A stretch of DNA of 7,678 nt from the NCBI GenBank assembly GCA_902766545.1, contig CACXEC010000017.1, forward strand, positions 1 to 7,678, read 5' to 3'. This document shows positions 5,116 through 7,678 of the stretch, piece by piece. The DNA is from an uncultured Erysipelotrichaceae bacterium. GTDB lineage: Bacteria; Bacillota_I; Bacilli_A; RF39; UBA660. Position 1 is the first letter of the stretch; each line of letters starts with the position of its first letter. The notes below the pieces were generated by a model. That model ran no database searches and had not been told where the DNA came from. It saw nothing but the letters and a program-made list of their open reading frames with translations. The position numbers were made by a program, and so were the translations under genes.

Positions 5116-5715
5116 ATGTTTACAGGTTTTAAATTTATGCCTGATGAGACATTATTGGAAGCTAATAATTTATCAATGTTTAGATTTTATACTGTTGATT
5201 CAAATATATTGATAGGAATAGTTTCCTTAATTTTTATAGTGTATGAAATAAAATTTGTTAATAATAAAATCAAAGAAATTCCAAATTGGGTTTATATATT
5301 AAAATATGTTGGAACATCAGGTATTATACTGACATTTATTACTACAGCTTTCTTTTTAGCACCCTTGTATGGCTTTTATGCTATGTATAACAATAATAAT
5401 TTATTTTTTCATTTGATGGTACCTGTTTTATCTATTATTTCGTATATATTTTATGAAAAACATTCTAATAAATATAAATATGCTTTTTTAGGTATTATTC
5501 CGATGTTTGTGTATTCTATTTATACATCTAGGATATTAATAAATTTAAATAATGGAGGATTAACCTTTAAATATGATTTTTATGGTTTTTTACAGGGCGA
5601 TTTAAGGAATATTATAATTGTTATACCTTTAATATATTTAGTATCATATTTAATAGCGGTTCTTTTAATTTTTTTAATAAAAGATTATCAAAATAGGTTA
5701 TTGTTTATTTTATAA
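5116..5715 (+). CDS. Pr6Pr-type membrane protein (5'-truncated by a nonsense codon)
   Basis: From the first ATG after the in-frame TAG this is a 199-residue membrane protein with hydrophobic segments near residues 30-45, 60-82, 96-113, 121-143 and 164-188. FRFYTVDSNILIGIVSL (22-38), then FLAPLYGFYAMY (80-91), FFHLMVPVLSIISYIFYE (97-114) with His99, and DFYGFLQGD (154-162) look like the bacterial Pr6Pr family (FAR-17a/AIG1-related), whose function is unproven. The full-length form would start at 5041 and add a first membrane segment. GGAAG (5104-5108) lies seven bases before this ATG, so a shortened protein could still be made, but it would lack part of segment 1 and its topology may be disturbed. 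Whether the gene is functional cannot be told. It follows the methyltransferase-like gene closely. Confidence 0.7.
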   Translation: MFTGFKFMPDETLLEANNLSMFRFYTVDSNILIGIVSLIFIVYEIKFVNNKIKEIPNWVYILKYVGTSGIILTFITTAFFLAPLYGFYAMYNNNNLFFHLMVPVLSIISYIFYEKHSNKYKYAFLGIIPMFVYSIYTSRILINLNNGGLTFKYDFYGFLQGDLRNIIIVIPLIYLVSYLIAVLLIFLIKDYQNRLLFIL

Positions 5716-5741
5716 ATATTACTTTGTTATAATATTTATAA
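5710..5741. repeat. Inverted repeat spanning a stop codon and the next -10
   Basis: TTATAAATATTA (5710-5721) and TAATATTTATAA (5730-5741) are perfect 12-bp arms around CTTTGTTA. The left arm holds the TAA of the Pr6Pr-type gene; the right arm overlaps the -10 of the next promoter. There is no T tract, so it is not a normal terminator. Arms of pure A/T make a chance origin plausible. Confidence 0.45.
5725..5733 (+). promoter_or_regulatory. Extended -10 promoter for the 82-residue protein gene
   Basis: TGTTATAAT (5725-5733) is a perfect -10 hexamer with TG extension. The -35 position at 17-base spacing reads TTATTT (5705-5710), which is weak. Transcription would start near 5740, about 20 bases before the ATG. 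Confidence 0.5.
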
Positions 5742-5760
5742 TAATAGAAAGGAAGTAAAG

Positions 5761-6009
5761 ATGGAAGGTAATACTCAAAATACAGATAATAATAAAGTGG
5801 CAAGATTTCTTTTAACATTTTTCTTAGGTTGGATTGGAAGTATTATTATAAATAATACGAGTTTAAAACCAGAAGGCTATAAATGTAGAACTTTAGCATA
5901 TTTCTTTTTGTCATTAATAACCTTTGGAATTTATGGTCTAGTTGCTAGTATTTGTAATTTTTCATTCAAGCCTGGAGCTGAGAGGAATATAGGTTATGTT
6001 AAAGAATAA
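5761..6009 (+). CDS. Small two-segment membrane protein (TM2-like)
   Basis: An 82-residue protein: a polar Asn-rich N-terminus (1-12), a first hydrophobic segment (14-31, ARFLLTFFLGWIGSIII), a polar link with NNTSLKPEGYKCRT (31-44), a second segment (45-64, LAYFFLSLITFGIYGLVASI) and a polar tail FKPGAERNIGYVKE. The hairpin of two segments, with the Gly-Trp of FFLGWIGS in the first and FGIYG in the second, recalls TM2-domain proteins and a small family common in Firmicutes; no function is known to me. AAAGGAAG (5748-5755) is a sound ribosome site. It has its own extended -10 promoter and stands 78 bases ahead of tilS in the same direction. Assignment to TM2 itself is tentative; that it is a real, expressed small gene is well supported. 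Confidence 0.8.
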   Translation: MEGNTQNTDNNKVARFLLTFFLGWIGSIIINNTSLKPEGYKCRTLAYFFLSLITFGIYGLVASICNFSFKPGAERNIGYVKE

Positions 6010-6038
6010 ATAGGAGAGTAATCTTCTTTTTATTTTAC

Positions 6039-6067
6039 TTGCTTAAAAAATAATATTAAGGTAATAT
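6039..6067 (+). promoter_or_regulatory. Candidate promoter for tilS-ftsH
   Basis: TTGCTT (6039-6044) and TAATAT (6062-6067) are 17 bases apart, with three and four of six consensus matches. It would start transcription about 6074, shortly before the GGAGG ribosome site (6079-6083). Weak elements; read-through from the 82-residue gene, with no terminator between, is equally possible. Confidence 0.35.
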
Positions 6068-6087
6068 ATGTATTGATTGGAGGGCTT

Positions 6088-7413
6088 ATGAAAGATGTAT
6101 ATAATTTGATTAAAAAATTGAATATTAGTGAATTAGATAATGTTGTTTTGGCATGCTCATATGGTCCTGATTCTATGTGCTTATTAGATATTTTAAAATG
6201 CTTGAATATAAATGTTATAGTAGCTCATGTAAATCACAAGCTAAGAAGTGCTTCTGATAAAGAATATTTAGATTTAAAAAAATACTGTGATAAGAATAAT
6301 CTTATCTTTGAGGGAATTGAAATAGATAAAGAACCAATTGGTAACGCTGAAGAATTTTTTAGAAATTTCAGATATAATTTTTTTGATAGAATTGTTAAAA
6401 AGTATAATTCAAAATATCTTTTTACTGCTCATCATGGCGATGATTTAATTGAAACAATTTTGATGAGAATATCAAGAGGAGCTTCTTTTGGGGGATATGC
6501 TGGATTCAAAACTATAACAAAACTAAATGGTTATTATTTAATTAGACCATTAATATATCTTACAAAAGAAGAAATATTAGAGTATGTAAATTCAAATAAT
6601 ATTCCTTATGCAATAGATGAAAGCAATTTGACTAATGATTATACTAGAAATAAATATCGTCATGAAATATTACCTGTTTTAAAAAGCATTAATCCTAACA
6701 TTCATAAAAAGTTTATTAAGTTTAGTAATACTTTATATGAATATAATCAATATTTAGAAAAAGAAGTATCTAATTTGTACAGTAATCTTTATATAAATAA
6801 TAGAATTGATCTAAATGATTTTATGGGACTTCCAATGCTTTTACAAAAAGAATTACTTCGAAAGATTTTATCTGGTATTTACCAAGAACGAATTAATTTA
6901 ATAAATGATAAACACCTTGAATTAATTCGGGAGTTAATTAATGGTTATAAAGTAAATAGTAGTATTAATCTACCAAATAAAATTCTAGTAAGTAGATATT
7001 ATAATATAATTGAATTTGGAAGTTTAAATGAATATCATGATTATGACGTTATTTTAAATAATGAATATATTATTGACAGATGGAAAATATTAATGGTTGA
7101 TAATACTGATATTATTAAAAGTAACTATATAATAAGACTAAATAGTAAAGAACTTAAACTTCCACTACATATCAGAAATCGAAAAGTTGCAGATAAAATG
7201 GAACTTAAAAATGGAACTAAAAAAGTTGGAGAAATATTAAGTGAAAATAAGATGCCAAAGAATTTGAGAGATATATGTCCGATATTAACTGATTCAGTTG
7301 GGAAAATATTGTGGATTCCGGGAATAAAAAAGAGTAAATTTGATAAGCAAATTAATGAAGATTATGATATAATAATAAAGTGCATAAAAAAGGAGGCAAA
7401 TAATGAAGAATAA
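6088..7413 (+). CDS. tilS: tRNA(Ile)-lysidine synthetase
   Basis: TilS attaches lysine to C34 of tRNA-Ile(CAU) in the cytosol using ATP, switching its codon from AUG to AUA; it is essential in most bacteria. From ATG 6088 the protein is 441 residues, normal for the full form with a C-terminal domain. The N-type ATP pyrophosphatase core shows a PP-loop SYGPDS (24-29), AHVNHKLR (46-53), TAHHGDDLIETILMRISRG (113-131) and DESNLTNDYTRNKYRHEILP (177-196), all landmarks of TilS. The C-terminal domain includes KMELKNGTKKVGEIL and ILWIPGIKKSKF. The PP-loop has Tyr where most members read SGGxDS. GGAGG (6079-6083) lies four bases before this ATG; an in-frame TTG at 6073 would put that site inside the gene and is rejected. 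The last 11 bases overlap ftsH. Confidence 0.95.
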   Translation: MKDVYNLIKKLNISELDNVVLACSYGPDSMCLLDILKCLNINVIVAHVNHKLRSASDKEYLDLKKYCDKNNLIFEGIEIDKEPIGNAEEFFRNFRYNFFDRIVKKYNSKYLFTAHHGDDLIETILMRISRGASFGGYAGFKTITKLNGYYLIRPLIYLTKEEILEYVNSNNIPYAIDESNLTNDYTRNKYRHEILPVLKSINPNIHKKFIKFSNTLYEYNQYLEKEVSNLYSNLYINNRIDLNDFMGLPMLLQKELLRKILSGIYQERINLINDKHLELIRELINGYKVNSSINLPNKILVSRYYNIIEFGSLNEYHDYDVILNNEYIIDRWKILMVDNTDIIKSNYIIRLNSKELKLPLHIRNRKVADKMELKNGTKKVGEILSENKMPKNLRDICPILTDSVGKILWIPGIKKSKFDKQINEDYDIIIKCIKKEANNEE

Positions 7414-7678
7414 AAATAATTGTGCAAAACAAAGTATGCCATATTTATTACTTTTTTTAGTAATATGTGGAGTGTTAGTATTTTTTCATTTATCAAAATA
7501 TAAAGTTAATGAGTTTACGTATGATGCGTTAATTAAAGAATTATCTAATGGTGAGGTTAAAGAATTAACAATTACGCCTAAAAATGGCTCTGGTGTATAT
7601 TATATTACAGGTTCATTAAATAGTTACAGTGAAACAGAAAGCTTTAAAGTTAATGTTCCACTTTCTGAAACTGTACTA
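7403..7678 (+). CDS. ftsH: ATP-dependent zinc metalloprotease FtsH, N-terminal part
   Basis: The first 92 codons are present and the gene runs off the right edge. FtsH is a membrane-anchored hexameric AAA+ protease that degrades membrane and regulatory proteins. What is seen is the N-terminal module only: a short basic start (MKNKNNCAKQ), one transmembrane segment (about 13-29, PYLLLFLVICGVLVFF), then an extracytoplasmic domain with FTYDALIKELSNGEVKELTI (39-58), matching the usual F-x-E/D-F-L-x-L-x-x-G-x-V pattern of FtsH. The AAA and HExxH protease domains lie outside the window. AGGAGG (7391-7396) stands six bases before the ATG, and the start overlaps the end of tilS by 11 bases, implying coupled translation. 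The assignment rests on this domain plus its place after tilS, a widely conserved order. Confidence 0.88.
   Translation, partial: MKNKNNCAKQSMPYLLLFLVICGVLVFFHLSKYKVNEFTYDALIKELSNGEVKELTITPKNGSGVYYITGSLNSYSETESFKVNVPLSETVL

Noticed and set aside
6073..6087. Earlier TTG start for tilS, adding MIGGL
   Set aside because: It would absorb the GGAGG ribosome site into the coding sequence and has none of its own; ATG 6088 is better placed.
1..7678. A new defence or toxin-antitoxin system
   Set aside because: Nudix, HD and small membrane proteins can occur in such systems, but no nuclease, polymerase, signalling synthase or paired toxin-like gene is visible to support it.

Overview
The window is very AT-rich DNA from a low-GC Firmicute. 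It probably belongs to a Bacilli/Erysipelotrichia/RF39-type gut lineage: short intergenic gaps, strong GGAGG ribosome sites, almost all genes on one strand, and a tilS-ftsH pair. Tryptophan is written TGG throughout and the confident genes end in TAA or TAG, so the standard bacterial code fits. The lineage is an inference; there is no rRNA or tRNA gene to anchor it.

Layout. (1) 1-435 is a divergent intergenic region. At its left edge a minus-strand gene begins (only 8 codons visible) with a good sigma-A-type promoter. Its middle holds a less AT-rich island with a tandem GTAGGCTACA repeat, and its right end holds an extended -10 promoter. (2) 436-2246 holds a Nudix hydrolase, a multi-pass membrane protein of unknown function and an HD-domain nucleotide phosphohydrolase (YfbR/HDDC2-like). 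(3) 2306-4277 is a self-contained unit: terminator, consensus promoter with overlapping inverted repeats, a short GntR/YtrA-type repressor, an ABC ATPase, an ABC-2-type permease, and a clear intrinsic terminator. (4) 4305-5715 has a promoter, an isoprenylcysteine-methyltransferase-like membrane protein, and a Pr6Pr-type membrane protein whose natural start is cut off by an in-frame TAG. (5) 5725 to the end carries a small 82-residue membrane protein, then tilS (tRNA-Ile lysidine synthetase) overlapping the start of ftsH (membrane AAA protease), which runs off the window.

How the parts work together. The GntR-ABC-permease cassette is the only clear regulated system. The repressor probably binds ATACAAT/ATTGTAT half-sites over its own promoter and so controls all three genes; the transported substrate cannot be read from sequence. 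The Nudix and HD proteins are both nucleotide hydrolases of the house-cleaning type but are not visibly one pathway. tilS and ftsH are housekeeping genes that are translationally coupled here, without the hypoxanthine phosphoribosyltransferase gene often found between them.

I see no convincing new defence system, CRISPR array or intact mobile element. The observations most worth following are the nonsense codon in the Pr6Pr-type gene, the operator-like repeats at the GntR promoter with a second inverted repeat inside the GntR gene, and the repeat-bearing island near the left end.
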